A stretch of 64,000 nucleotides of DNA from Streptomyces sp. DT2A-34 (GTDB lineage Bacteria; Actinomycetota; Actinomycetes; Streptomycetales; Streptomycetaceae). Where the stretch lies: positions 3,390,001 through 3,454,000 of the forward strand of contig NZ_JASTWJ010000001.1 of NCBI RefSeq assembly GCF_030499515.1, given 5' to 3'. The notes under the pieces were generated by a model. That model searched no databases. It worked only from the letters and a program-made list of their open reading frames with translations, and was not told the origin of the DNA. Positions 49,057 through 57,824 of this stretch are shown here, in pieces. Position 1 is the stretch's first letter. Every line of letters starts with the position of its first letter. Both the position numbers and the translations under genes were made by a program.

Positions 49057-49782
49057 TCAGCTCACCCGCTGCTGCTGGGCAAGGTGGTTCGCGCGGCTGC
49101 GCCGGGACTTGTCGAGGACATCCACGTCGACGCCGGCGCCCTGGCCGGGGGTGGCCTCCGCCGCGCGGAACTTGTCGGCAAGTTCGCGCACCCGCCTGTC
49201 CGCCGGGCCGAGGTCGATGTAGAAGAGCGACTCGTCCACCGGACTGTCGTCGCCGCCCCAGCGGACCACGCCCTCGCAGTCGGCGAGGATGTCGCGCAGC
49301 GTCAGCAGCTGAAGCGGAAAGAGCCCACCGCTCGCACTCGCGCCCGGACGGATCTGGACCGCCGTGCCGGAGGCAAGGTTGGACTCCGGCCGATTCTTGT
49401 TCAGACCGCCGATACGACGCCATCCCGCGAGGTCGATCCGGGTGAGCTGCTCGACCTCGTAGTGGAAGCGCCGGATGACGTGGAGCAGGATCGCCTCCAC
49501 GTCGCCGATCCGGACGTCGAGCTCAAGGCCCGTGCCGGGGACGGACCGTGTCCACACTGTTGAGACGTGGTTGGCCTCCTTCTCCAGGGGCCAGCCGTTC
49601 GCCGAAGTGGGCGCCTTCTTCGGCACGTCCGCGGGCCGGGCCGTCGTACCGCTCCGGGTACCGGCCGCGGCTGTGCCGGGTGCGAAGGCCCCCGCGGCGA
49701 CCGCGGCGGTGATCAGCCCGGTGCTCTTGACCAAGGCTCGTCTCGATATGCCGTTCACGCTGCCGCGCCTCTCGGTGTGCAC
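49057..49782 (-). CDS. Tat-exported protein of unknown function
   Basis: A 241-aa protein with a twin-arginine signal: ISRRALVKSTGLITAAVAAG, followed by FAPGTAAAG as the cleavage region. The mature part has WTRSVPGTGLELDVRIGDVEAILLHVIRRFHYEVEQL and LTLRDILADCEGVVRWGGDD. No known domain is recognised. GTG at 49782 with AAGGGA upstream is chosen; GTG at 49758 is an internal alternative. It is last in a leftward set with a small membrane protein and the large DUF1906 protein, so the three may work together at the cell surface. Confidence 0.7.
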   Translation of the reverse strand: MHTERRGSVNGISRRALVKSTGLITAAVAAGAFAPGTAAAGTRSGTTARPADVPKKAPTSANGWPLEKEANHVSTVWTRSVPGTGLELDVRIGDVEAILLHVIRRFHYEVEQLTRIDLAGWRRIGGLNKNRPESNLASGTAVQIRPGASASGGLFPLQLLTLRDILADCEGVVRWGGDDSPVDESLFYIDLGPADRRVRELADKFRAAEATPGQGAGVDVDVLDKSRRSRANHLAQQQRVS

Positions 49783-49796
49783 GTCTTGTTCCCTTC

Positions 49797-50102
49797 TCAC
49801 GATGAGTAGATGATGAGCGCCATGCTCGGCAGGAAGGTGGCCAGGGCACTGAGCGGCCAGTAGGTGCGCGGTGTGAGGACACTCCGGCGCCTTATGGACC
49901 GGTTGACCGACCACCAGAGCATTGCGTAAGGGCCGACGATGATGGCGGCGATCGGCAGCCAGAGCACCATGGGGTCGTTGTCCGTCGGCTCGGGGCCGCT
50001 CAGCCAGTTCGCCGCGAGGAACCACAGCAGCCAGATGGGTATCACACCCGGGATTCCGAGAAGCACATTCGCGCCCAGGGCCATCTGCCACCGTCTGGTC
50101 AT
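49797..50102 (-). CDS. Small membrane protein (about three segments)
   Basis: A 101-aa protein with hydrophobic stretches VLLGIPGVIPIWLLWFLAA, MVLWLPIAAIIVGPYAMLWW and YWPLSALATFLPSMALII. No family is recognised. It lies between the DUF1906 gene (28 bp) and the Tat-protein gene (14 bp) and is probably co-transcribed with them. Confidence 0.6.
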   Translation of the reverse strand: MTRRWQMALGANVLLGIPGVIPIWLLWFLAANWLSGPEPTDNDPMVLWLPIAAIIVGPYAMLWWSVNRSIRRRSVLTPRTYWPLSALATFLPSMALIIYSS

Positions 50103-50130
50103 CTGTCCAGCCTTCTTTCGTTCGCCGGTC

Positions 50131-52338
50131 TTACTGGGCGCGCGACAACGCGTTGTACTGCTCCAGGACGTTGTACAGGCCCATCAGTTCTCGTCCGTAC
50201 TGCTCGGCATCCGGACCGGTACCGTTGTACTGTCCGAGCACCGCCTCCGTGACGTGGACGTTGCCGCTCAGGTCCGGCCGGTCGATACCGAGCAGCTCCG
50301 AGTTCCAGAGCAGCACGTAGGCGACGGTGCGGACGTTGTATACCTCGTCGTCGTGGAGCTGGTCCCAGACCTTCCGGAGGTCGGTCTTGGAGTTGTAGTC
50401 CAGTCCCTCACCGTTGATGATGCCTTCGCCGATGCAGTAGTTGCGCGCCTTGATGGCGGTCGCGGCGAAGATCTGTCCCCACCCGGTGCTGCAGTCGTCC
50501 AGCTCACCTGCCTTGACCGCTGCGTCGGAGGCGAAGTCGAGAGGGTTGAGCTTACGCAGTTCCCACAGGACCGGGGCCTGGATGAGAGCCTTGCGCATCC
50601 GCAGCGTTCGGGCCAGTGAGGTGAAGAGCCAGTCCGCGTCCACCACCGTGTTGAACGCCTCCGTGTTGGAGATGCCCCCCAGGCTGGCCCAGTCCTTGTC
50701 GGTCCAGCCGTCGCCGCCGGTCTCGGGGACGCCGATCGACTCCAGGTAGGCCTTCACGTCCTGGAGCATCAGGCTCCGGTACGCGGCCTCGTCCAGTCTC
50801 GTGTCCAGTCCGCCGAGGTCGGCGCCGGCGTCGAAGTCACTCTGGCCGAAGTCGCGGCCGGAGACGATGTTGTTGTCGATCTCGATCAGCCCGGCTCCGG
50901 AGCCGACCTCGATGGTGGAGATCTGGTCGAACGCCCAGTTGGTCGGCAGCGGGTAGCCGAGGTTGCCGGAGAAACCGCTGGACATGTCGGACACGAAGCT
51001 CGCCGCGGCGTACCCGGCGTCCGCGACGCGCTGGCAGACGTTGCGGGGACCGTAGACGCCCACGCCGTAGCTGGAGTTCTCGCCGATCGTCCGCATCACC
51101 CCGCGGAAATGTGGGATGACGTATTGCGTGACCTCGCCGTCCATGGCGTCGTAGTCGACGGCGAAGTAGATGATGGTGCCGGGCCTGAAGCCGTGGTACT
51201 TGGCCCACTCGATCGCGCGGAACGCGTCGGCGGCGCCCTGGCTGGGGCTGAAGTAGTCGGCGGACCGGCTCCATGTCTGGAAGATCGGGAAGCAGCTGAG
51301 CCCGTACTCCTTGATGGTGGCCAGCTCGCCGGGCTGGATCTGCTTCTCCGGCAGGTCCGTGGAGGAGGGGTTGAAGAGGTAGCGGCCGATGTACTTGTAG
51401 CCGGCGTCCTTCAGCGCCTGCGCCCGCGCGGGCGTGATCATCGTGACGCCATCGCAGGCCGTGCCCTTGCGGGACTGGTCACCGTAGGAGACCAGCAGCG
51501 AGGCCCAGGTCTGGAAGTCGCCGGCGCCAGTCACCGGGAGCTTGCTGAAGGACTGGAAGGTCTCCACGCCCGACTGAACCGTGGAGGTGAAGCTCCCGAA
51601 GGGAACGTTCCGCTTGTTCAGGATCATGGCCGCGGTGAACAGCTGCGCCCAGACACCGGTGGTGCCCAGCGACACGGTGTGGCTCCTCAGGCCGGACTGT
51701 GTGCCGGGCCCGAACACGCCGTTCGCCACACCGTCGGCCATGCCCAGCTCGTACTGGATCGCCAGCAGCATCGACTTGGCCACGTCGCGGGAGTGGTGGC
51801 CGTCGCAAGGGATGACGTAATAGTCCTTGCGCAGGATGTACCGGCCGTTCAGCCACTGCTGTATGGAACGGATGGCGTCCGACCCGTTGAGGACGGTGAC
51901 GTACGCGTCCATGTTGAACAGGCCCTTGACCACTTTCGGCCACAAGGAGCTGCCCGGGTAGATGTCGGCCACACCCATGTTCTGGTGCAGCTTCACAACA
52001 GAGTCCTTGACGCGATCGTTGTAGGTGCCGTCGATCTCGCCGCCGTCGTAGCCCTTGCAGTACAGCGCTGACTGGATGATCCGGCAGAAGTTCGCCGAGG
52101 GGATGGTCGTCTCATCCAACTTGCCGTACTTCTCACCGATCGTCGCCAGGGTGGTCGGCCCGAAGGAGTTCGACAGGGCGGTGATGCCCATTTCGTACTG
52201 GAGAGCCCGGGTCAGGGCGTACATCACGGGCCAGCCCGTCTGGCCGTTCTCCTCCAGCTTGGATATGCCGAGCGTCGCGCCATTGTTGTAAGTGGTGTTG
52301 ACGAACCTCTGGGCGCGAAGCACCATCTCGTCAGCCAT
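50131..52338 (-). CDS. DUF1906 (Rv2525c-like) glycoside-hydrolase-like protein
   Basis: A 735-aa protein with no signal peptide. N-terminal repeats (about 1-300) resemble peptidoglycan-binding-like helical modules, each with a G-x-FGPxT or similar turn. The central DUF1906 domain (about 320-520) has CDGVTMITPARAQALKDAGY, YIGRYLF and IIYFAVDYDAMDGE, a TIM-barrel like lysozyme GH25 with candidate acids in FAVDYD. A C-terminal helical region (about 540-735) has no known match. ATG at 52338 has GAGGAAGACGGAG upstream. Cell-wall hydrolysis is likely, but the export route is not evident. Confidence 0.78.
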   Translation of the reverse strand: MADEMVLRAQRFVNTTYNNGATLGISKLEENGQTGWPVMYALTRALQYEMGITALSNSFGPTTLATIGEKYGKLDETTIPSANFCRIIQSALYCKGYDGGEIDGTYNDRVKDSVVKLHQNMGVADIYPGSSLWPKVVKGLFNMDAYVTVLNGSDAIRSIQQWLNGRYILRKDYYVIPCDGHHSRDVAKSMLLAIQYELGMADGVANGVFGPGTQSGLRSHTVSLGTTGVWAQLFTAAMILNKRNVPFGSFTSTVQSGVETFQSFSKLPVTGAGDFQTWASLLVSYGDQSRKGTACDGVTMITPARAQALKDAGYKYIGRYLFNPSSTDLPEKQIQPGELATIKEYGLSCFPIFQTWSRSADYFSPSQGAADAFRAIEWAKYHGFRPGTIIYFAVDYDAMDGEVTQYVIPHFRGVMRTIGENSSYGVGVYGPRNVCQRVADAGYAAASFVSDMSSGFSGNLGYPLPTNWAFDQISTIEVGSGAGLIEIDNNIVSGRDFGQSDFDAGADLGGLDTRLDEAAYRSLMLQDVKAYLESIGVPETGGDGWTDKDWASLGGISNTEAFNTVVDADWLFTSLARTLRMRKALIQAPVLWELRKLNPLDFASDAAVKAGELDDCSTGWGQIFAATAIKARNYCIGEGIINGEGLDYNSKTDLRKVWDQLHDDEVYNVRTVAYVLLWNSELLGIDRPDLSGNVHVTEAVLGQYNGTGPDAEQYGRELMGLYNVLEQYNALSRAQ

Positions 52339-52398
52339 GAAACTCCGTCTTCCTCTGGGGTCAACTTCTGGAAATGCGCGGGAATTAGCGTCCACTGG

Positions 52399-52413
52399 TC
52401 ACAATTATTGTGA
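52399..52413. promoter_or_regulatory. Perfect 15-bp palindrome upstream of the DUF1906 gene
   Basis: TCACAAT-T-ATTGTGA is a perfect inverted repeat, strikingly AT-rich for this genome, 61 bp upstream of the DUF1906 start. A second inverted repeat, GACCGCC (52419-52425) and GGCGGTC (52433-52439), is next to it. Both look like operators. Confidence 0.5.
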
Positions 52414-52651
52414 TCTTCGACCGCCGACGCGAGGCGGTCAAGTCCGATATGAGACGAGATCTACATCTCCACGGACCGAGCGGACCCAGTCTTCACTCAA
52501 CCGTGATCTCAATGGAATGGAATTCGAGCACAACCCTGAGGCGGTCTCAGGAGTCGCTTCCGGCTGCGCTCTGAGATCAATGCCTATACTGCGCAGGCGA
52601 GTTCGAGTTCGCTCGGATTCAATGACTGAAATTCAAGGACGGGACGCCTGA
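52414..52651. other. Intergenic region before the small secreted protein gene
   Basis: Together with 52339-52398 this 313-bp divergent gap has no gene. Besides the palindromes it holds TATACT at 52585-52590, a good -10 candidate for the rightward secreted protein gene about 60 bp downstream. Confidence 0.4.
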
Positions 52652-53054
52652 ATGAAGCGCACACTCGGTAAATCCGCCGCCATCGCTGTCGCGGCTGTGG
52701 GAATCGCTTTGACGAACACATCCGCCTACGCGGACGGATCCAACGTCACTGCCTGGACGCAGCAGGACAGCAGCGGCACGGCGGGGGGGCGGGTCCACCT
52801 TCAAGCCGTACGGCGAGCACCTGTACATCGAGGACAGCGTCGCGAACGGCGAGTCGGTCGTCGCGCACATACAGTACGGCTCGAAGGACCAGTGGTGGTT
52901 CAACAGCGGGGGCGCCGGCACCACGCGCCACCTCGACCTCGATATCGCCGAAGGCACCGAGGTGGCCGTCGCCGCCTGCCGCGGCCACTGGAAGGGCAGC
53001 GTCGCGGACAGCGAGATCTGGGCCTGCGGCATCTGGCGGGTCACCACCGCCTGA
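52652..53054 (+). pseudogene. Small secreted protein, frameshifted at a G tract
   Basis: The first 27 residues form a Sec signal peptide (MKRTLGKSAAIAVAAVGIAL, then TNTSAYA). After GTAGG the frame turns into arginine-rich nonsense at a seven-G run (52783-52789). With six Gs it would continue GGSTFKPYGEHLYIED, QYGSKDQWWFNSGG and CGIWRVTTA, and stop at 53054. The restored protein is about 133 aa with two cysteines near the end, and no family is recognised. A sequencing slip and a real phase change are both possible. Confidence 0.7.
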
Positions 53055-53088
53055 CGTCGAACGGCCTGCCCGGCCGTCGACGCAACGG

Positions 53089-53121
53089 GGAAGGCGCCCG
53101 GTACGGTGCCGGGCGCCTTCC
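53089..53121. terminator. Bidirectional 13-bp hairpin terminator
   Basis: GGAAGGCGCCCGG (53089-53101) pairs perfectly with CCGGGCGCCTTCC (53109-53121). It separates the small secreted gene from the convergent penicillin-binding protein gene. Confidence 0.85.
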
Positions 53122-53126
53122 TGTTG

Positions 53127-55526
53127 TCACGAGTCGTCGCCGCCGGGTCTCACCGGGGCCACGGTGATGTCGTCCGTCGGCTCGCCCGTCGGGGGTGTCG
53201 TCGGTTCCTCCGTCGTCGGCGTCTCCGTCGGCTCCTCGGTCGTCGGCGTCTCCGTCGGCTCCTCGGTCGTCGGCGTCGGTGTCGGTGTCGGCTCCTCGGT
53301 CGTCGGCGTCTCCGTCGGCTCCTCGGTCGTCGGCTCCGGCGTCGGTGTCGGCGTCCAGGTCGGCTGGACGGCCGCGCCCTGGTCGGTGTCGAGGTCGAAC
53401 TCGGCGTCCGTCTTCGTCACGCCGAACATGTAGGCGGACCAGATCTCCGCCGGGAAGCCACCACCGTTGACGCGGTCGTTGCCGCCGGCGCCGTACATCT
53501 TGACCTGAGGGTGCGGAGCCTTGTCGTCCTCGCCGAACAGCCCCACCGAGGTGACCAGGTCGGGTGTGTAACCGGTGAACCAGGCCGACTTGTTGTCGTC
53601 GGACGTACCCGTCTTGCCGGCGACGTCCTGGCCGTCATGCTTGGGGTTCTGCGCCACGGCCTTGCGGGCCGTACCGTCGTCGACCACGCCGGTCAGTACC
53701 GAGGTCACCGTGTCGGCGGTCTCGCGGCTGACGACCTGGTCGCCGATCGGGGCCGGGAGCGTGACCTTGAGGGCGTCGTGCTCGACGCTCTTGACGAGGG
53801 CCGGGGTGACCTTCTTGCCGTGGTTGTCGAGGGTCGCGTAGACGCCTGCCATCTCCAGGGGGCTCGCGCCCATGGTGCCGAGGGTCTGCGCGGGCACCGC
53901 CTGCTGGCCTTCGATGTCCATGCCGAGCTCACCGGCGAGCTTCATCACCTCGGGCATACCGACGTCGACGCCCATCTGCGCGAAGACGGAGTTGACGGAC
54001 TTGTTCATCGCCGTCTGGACGGTGATGTCGCCGTAGTCCTCGTCGTCCTCGTTCTCAGGGGCGAACCCGACCTTCTCGCCGTTCGAGACGACCTGGCGCT
54101 TGCTCGTGCCGTCGTACACGGTGTCCGCGGTGATCGGCCTGCCCTCCTGGGTCTCGGCCTTCCCCTCCAGGGCCGCGGCGAGGATCACCGGTTTGAACGT
54201 CGAAGCGGGCTGGTAGTCCCTGCGCGTCGCGTTGTTGAGGTAGTGCTTCAGATAGTCCTCGCCGCCGTACATCGCGACGACCGCGCCGGTCTTCGGGTTC
54301 ACCGAGACGGCGCCGGCCTGGACGTCCGCGTCGACCTTGCGCTTCTTGGGGTCCAGCTTGTCGGTCAGCTGAGTCCGGGTGGCCTTCACCAGCGCCGCCT
54401 GCTTCTTCTTGTCTATGTTCAGCGTGACGGTCCAGCCGCCCTGGTCGACCATCGCCTCGGCCTGCTTGGCGTCCTCGGCGGTGCCTGTCTCGACCAGTCG
54501 CTTCTCCAACGCACTGTCGGCGGCCTTCACCAGATAGCCGGTCTGGCCCCCCATCCCGGGGTCCTCCTTGGCCGGCTTGGGCACTCGGAACGTCATCGCG
54601 TCGCGCTTGGCCTTGTCCAGCCAGCCCTGCTCGACCATGTTGTCCAGCACATAGTTCCAGCGCGCCTTGGCCAGGCGCTTGCCGTCGTCACTTGCGATGG
54701 CCCAGTCGTACTGGTTCGGCGCCTGCAGGAGCGCCGCGAGGTAGGCGCCCTGCTCGACGGTGAGGCGCCTGGCATCGGTGCGGTAGTAGGCCTGCGCGGC
54801 GGCCTGGATGCCATAGGCGCCCCGGCCGTAGTAGCTGGTGTTGATGTAGCCGGCGAGGATGTAGTCCTTGGACTTCTCGCGGTCCAGCTTCAGCGAGATG
54901 ACCAGCTCCCTGAGCTTGCGGGAGACGGTCTGCTCCTGCGTCAGGTAGTAGTTCTTGACGTACTGCTGGGTGATCGTCGAACCACCCTGGGCGCCCTTGC
55001 CGTTGAGCGTGTTGAGCAGACCGCGGGCCGTGCCCTTGAGGTCGACGCCGGAGTCGTTGTAGAAGGTCTTGTTCTCGGCGGCGACGAATGTCCGCTGCAC
55101 CGGCTTGGGCACCTCGGACAGGGGCACGATCTCACGGTTGAGATCACCGGTGCGGGCCAGGACCGAACCGTCGCTGTACTTGTAGATGTTGCTCTGCAGC
55201 TTGGCATCGTCGTTGCCCTGGGGAATCTCGATCATCATGTACAGCGCGATGAAGGCGCCGATGCCGAGCAGGCAGACTCCGAGGAACGTGCCGAGGATCT
55301 TCTTCCAGGTGAACAGCCGGCGCATTCGGCCCTTGCCGTCACCGCCCTTGCCCCCGGACTTGGCCGCCCGGCGGGCCGCTGCCCGGCCGCCGACCGCCGC
55401 CGACGGGGCGCCTATGACGGTGGGCGAGTCGCCCGCCCCCGAGTGCGAGGGCGTCCCGGACGAACGCCGGGGCGCCGCGCGGCGGCCGCCGCGCTGCCGC
55501 GCTCGTCTCTCTTCCGCTCGTCCCAT
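53127..55526 (-). CDS. Class A penicillin-binding protein
   Basis: A 799-aa bifunctional peptidoglycan synthase. A basic cytoplasmic tail is followed by one membrane segment (ILGTFLGVCLLGIGAFIALY). The GT51 domain has ENKTFYNDSG and GGSTITQQYVKNY. The transpeptidase has ASTFKPV (SxxK), NKSVNSVF (SxN) and KTGTSDDNKSAWFTGYT. A Thr/Glu/Pro-rich tail comes from a DNA repeat at about 53200-53356. It builds cross-linked cell wall outside the membrane. Confidence 0.95.
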   Translation of the reverse strand: MGRAEERRARQRGGRRAAPRRSSGTPSHSGAGDSPTVIGAPSAAVGGRAAARRAAKSGGKGGDGKGRMRRLFTWKKILGTFLGVCLLGIGAFIALYMMIEIPQGNDDAKLQSNIYKYSDGSVLARTGDLNREIVPLSEVPKPVQRTFVAAENKTFYNDSGVDLKGTARGLLNTLNGKGAQGGSTITQQYVKNYYLTQEQTVSRKLRELVISLKLDREKSKDYILAGYINTSYYGRGAYGIQAAAQAYYRTDARRLTVEQGAYLAALLQAPNQYDWAIASDDGKRLAKARWNYVLDNMVEQGWLDKAKRDAMTFRVPKPAKEDPGMGGQTGYLVKAADSALEKRLVETGTAEDAKQAEAMVDQGGWTVTLNIDKKKQAALVKATRTQLTDKLDPKKRKVDADVQAGAVSVNPKTGAVVAMYGGEDYLKHYLNNATRRDYQPASTFKPVILAAALEGKAETQEGRPITADTVYDGTSKRQVVSNGEKVGFAPENEDDEDYGDITVQTAMNKSVNSVFAQMGVDVGMPEVMKLAGELGMDIEGQQAVPAQTLGTMGASPLEMAGVYATLDNHGKKVTPALVKSVEHDALKVTLPAPIGDQVVSRETADTVTSVLTGVVDDGTARKAVAQNPKHDGQDVAGKTGTSDDNKSAWFTGYTPDLVTSVGLFGEDDKAPHPQVKMYGAGGNDRVNGGGFPAEIWSAYMFGVTKTDAEFDLDTDQGAAVQPTWTPTPTPEPTTEEPTETPTTEEPTPTPTPTTEEPTETPTTEEPTETPTTEEPTTPPTGEPTDDITVAPVRPGGDDS
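53200..53356. repeat. Low-complexity tandem repeat in the PBP 3' end
   Basis: A unit containing GTCGGCTCCTCGGTCGTC recurs at least five times with small gaps. It encodes repeated TEEPTETPT-like residues in the extracellular tail and is not a CRISPR array, since there are no spacers. Confidence 0.75.
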
Positions 55527-55762
55527 GGGTCAGCTCCGCTCCGCTTCGCTCTTGTGTGCGCATCTACCACACAGGTTCGCCGCTCAGGTCAGCTCAGAAA
55601 GCTAACACCGGAAGATGTGACAAAGAGCAGCCGATCCGGTCTTTGCGGACGTGACAATCAGCACCTGTTCCATCAGAACCGACTACTGAGGGGTGCACAG
55701 GGTTGCTCGGGCGGGAATGTGCATCACGTGGCTCGTGCACAAGCCCGTGCCCACGACGGGCG

Positions 55763-56191
55763 TCACACGGGGCGCTGCTGGTTCTCGATGTACTGGCGTA
55801 CGGCGGTGAGCGGCGCCCCGCCACATGATCCGGCGAAGTACGAGCCCGACCAGAAGTGGCCATCCCACAGGTACCTGCGGACGTGGGCGTCGTATTCCTT
55901 GCGCAGGAGCCGGGCGGAGACGCCCTTGAGGGAGTTGACCAGCTTGGAGAGCTGGACCTTGGGCGGGTAGTGCACGAGCAGGTGTACGTGGTCGTCCTCT
56001 CCGTCGAACTGCTCCACCTCGGCTTCGAAGTCCTCGCAGACCTCCCGCATGATCTCTTCGCAGCGCGTCAGCATCTCGCCTGTCATGGCCTCGCGCCGGT
56101 ATCTGGTGACGAAGACCAAGTGGACATGAAGGTTGTGGATGACATGGCGGCCTGCGCGTACGTCGGGGTTTGGATTCCAGCGCGGTGTCAT
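55763..56191 (-). CDS. tnpA: IS200/IS605 transposase TnpA (HUH, Y1)
   Basis: A 142-aa single-strand DNA transposase. The metal-binding HUH motif is in DDHVHLLVHYPP and the nucleophilic tyrosine in AVRQYIENQQ near residue 134. FVTRYRREAMT near the start is family-typical. ATG at 56191 is 23 bp from the tnpB start on the other strand, so they share a promoter region. Confidence 0.92.
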   Translation of the reverse strand: MTPRWNPNPDVRAGRHVIHNLHVHLVFVTRYRREAMTGEMLTRCEEIMREVCEDFEAEVEQFDGEDDHVHLLVHYPPKVQLSKLVNSLKGVSARLLRKEYDAHVRRYLWDGHFWSGSYFAGSCGGAPLTAVRQYIENQQRPV

Positions 56192-56214
56192 GAACCAAAT
56201 GCTACGGTGATCGC

Positions 56215-57537
56215 GTGACAACGGAACGTGCGCAGGAGATTCGACAGTTCGGGCATCGTGCCCGGCTGGCGCTGACCCCTGCACAGGTCCGGCTCATCGA
56301 CTCCCAGGCCCACGCCGCACGGGCGACGTGGAATCTCCTGCACGACTTATGGATGATGACGCCGAAGTGCCGCCGCTCCCTCAGGGCCGCGGACGAGGCG
56401 ATCCGGCAGGCCCGCCGGGATATCGACTGGCTCGCCGTGCTTCCCGCCCAGGCCGCACAGGTGGTCCTGAAGACCTACCACCGAGCATGGAAGAACTGCT
56501 GGGAAGGAAGGGCCGACGCACCGAACTTCAAGGCCCGCTTCCGCACGATGATGTCCGTGGACATCCCCCAAGGGCGCGACCTGCACGTCAAGCGGGTGCA
56601 CCGCCGCTGGGGCATGGTCAACATCCCCAAGGTCGGCCGCATACGCTTCCGCTGGAGTCGCGACCTGCCCGTGCGCAAGAACGCAAACGCGGACAACCGG
56701 ATCACTGGAGCCCGGCTGGTCAAGGACGCCCTCGGCTGGCACATCGCCTTCCGCATCCAGACCCTCCAGAGCGCGCCCGAGCCACACACCGGGTCCGAGG
56801 TCGGCATCGACACCGGAGTCAACGTCCCGCTCGCCCTGTCCGACGGCAACCACCAGGACCACGGCCGACCGCCCCGGCTCCCGAACGGCACAGCCGATCG
56901 GGAGAAGTGGCTGAACCCCGACGAGAAGGCCAAGCTGCTGCGCCTGGAGCAGCAAGCCGCGCACCGCAAGAGCTTCCACAAACGCGGCGAGAAGACCGCT
57001 CGCCGACTTCAGAACACCTACGACCAGATCAAGCGGCTACGCGCAACAGCCACGCGCCGCGCCACTGACTGGCAGCACCAGACCACCACCGAACTCGCCC
57101 GCGCCTACGGCGTGATCGTGGTGGAAGACCTGGACATCCCGAACATGGTCAAGTCCGCCAGGGGCACCATCGACAACCCGGGGAAGAACGTCGCGCAAAA
57201 GTCCGGCCTGAACCGCTCCATCAGTCAGGAGGCCTGGGGCCGCACCGTGACGATGCTGACGTACAAGACCGCCCGCCACGGTGGCACCCTGCACAAGGTC
57301 CCCGCCCCGAACACCTCCCTGCGCTGCTCCGCGTGCGGCTTCATCACGCCGGGCAGCCGACAGGACCAGTCCACGTTCGTGTGCAAGAACCAGGACTGCG
57401 GCTGGTCGGGCAACGCCGACCACAACGCCGCCCGGAACATCTTGCACCTGTACCGGATGGGCCACGCGCTCATCCCGGCTGCCGGAAGGGCAGTCGTCAG
57501 GCGCCCACGAGGCGTCAAGCCCGCCACCGCAAGGTAG
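56215..57537 (+). CDS. tnpB: TnpB RNA-guided nuclease (IS605 OrfB)
   Basis: A 440-aa RuvC-type nuclease, ancestral to Cas12. The catalytic acids are visible: GIDTGVNVP, VVVEDLDIP and NADHNAARNIL. The zinc ribbon is CSACG followed by CKNQDCG. TnpB with a transposon-end RNA cuts donor sites and so preserves the element. It starts with GTG. The 3' coding end and the right end should encode the guide RNA. Confidence 0.93.
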   Translation: MTTERAQEIRQFGHRARLALTPAQVRLIDSQAHAARATWNLLHDLWMMTPKCRRSLRAADEAIRQARRDIDWLAVLPAQAAQVVLKTYHRAWKNCWEGRADAPNFKARFRTMMSVDIPQGRDLHVKRVHRRWGMVNIPKVGRIRFRWSRDLPVRKNANADNRITGARLVKDALGWHIAFRIQTLQSAPEPHTGSEVGIDTGVNVPLALSDGNHQDHGRPPRLPNGTADREKWLNPDEKAKLLRLEQQAAHRKSFHKRGEKTARRLQNTYDQIKRLRATATRRATDWQHQTTTELARAYGVIVVEDLDIPNMVKSARGTIDNPGKNVAQKSGLNRSISQEAWGRTVTMLTYKTARHGGTLHKVPAPNTSLRCSACGFITPGSRQDQSTFVCKNQDCGWSGNADHNAARNILHLYRMGHALIPAAGRAVVRRPRGVKPATAR

Positions 57538-57576
57538 GCAGGAATCTCCCAGCCTCAGTCGGGAGAGCACTTCAAC
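57430..57576 (+). ncRNA. Predicted omega (guide) RNA of TnpB
   Basis: In this family the guide RNA is made from the tnpB 3' end through the right-end hairpin, with the guide taken from flanking DNA. The hairpin at 57545-57566 and the end at TTCAA fit this. The 5' limit is approximate, and the flank after 57576 would supply the guide. Confidence 0.35.
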
Positions 57577-57762
57577 AGTGACGGTTCCCTGCTCCCGGTC
57601 CCGCGCACCGGGCGGGGTGGGCTGGGGACGAACTGGTCCGCCAATGCGCAGATCGAGTTCCTGCTGCGACGCGCTCTCGCGGAGGCGGGTCGACTGCCGG
57701 GCGAGGCCAAGCCGATCGCCCGCCGTGGCCGTCCTCCCGTGAAGCCACCCGAGTCCCAGTAG
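57577..57762 (+). pseudogene. C-terminal remnant of a small hypothetical protein cut by the IS
   Basis: Right after the IS end an open frame continues without a start codon. It includes LGTNWSANAQIEFLLRRAL, then AEAGRLPGEAKPIARRGRPP, and stops at 57762. The middle resembles a small ribbon-helix-helix DNA-binding protein. No matching 5' part is recognised left of the element, so the extent of the original gene is unknown. Confidence 0.45.
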
Positions 57763-57824
57763 CAGAACCGTGACAATCGGCCCCCACCTGGGCCGTCGTA
57801 CCACCGCCGTACCCACCGCCATGA

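Larger units (their letters stand above)
55740..57576. mobile_element. IS200/IS605-family insertion sequence with tnpA and tnpB
   Basis: The element has a leftward tnpA and a rightward tnpB separated by 23 bp. A small hairpin (GCCCGT 55743-55748 / ACGGGC 55756-55761) overlaps the tnpA end, and another (TCTCCC 57545-57550 / GGGAGA 57561-57566) follows tnpB. The right end is placed at TTCAA (57571-57575), the usual cleavage tetra/pentanucleotide. The left boundary is uncertain by some tens of bases. Both genes look intact. Confidence 0.8.

Noticed and set aside
47018..49423. Long leftward open frame opposite the SpoIIE-type gene
   Set aside because: No recognisable motifs, and it crosses the perfect terminator at 49005-49041.
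53200..53356. Repeated units that could look like a CRISPR array
   Set aside because: The units are contiguous, in frame with the PBP, and have no spacers of constant length.
53106..55970. Very long rightward open frame opposite the PBP
   Set aside because: It is rich in Gly, Leu, Val and Arg without any domain. The opposite frame has complete PBP motifs.
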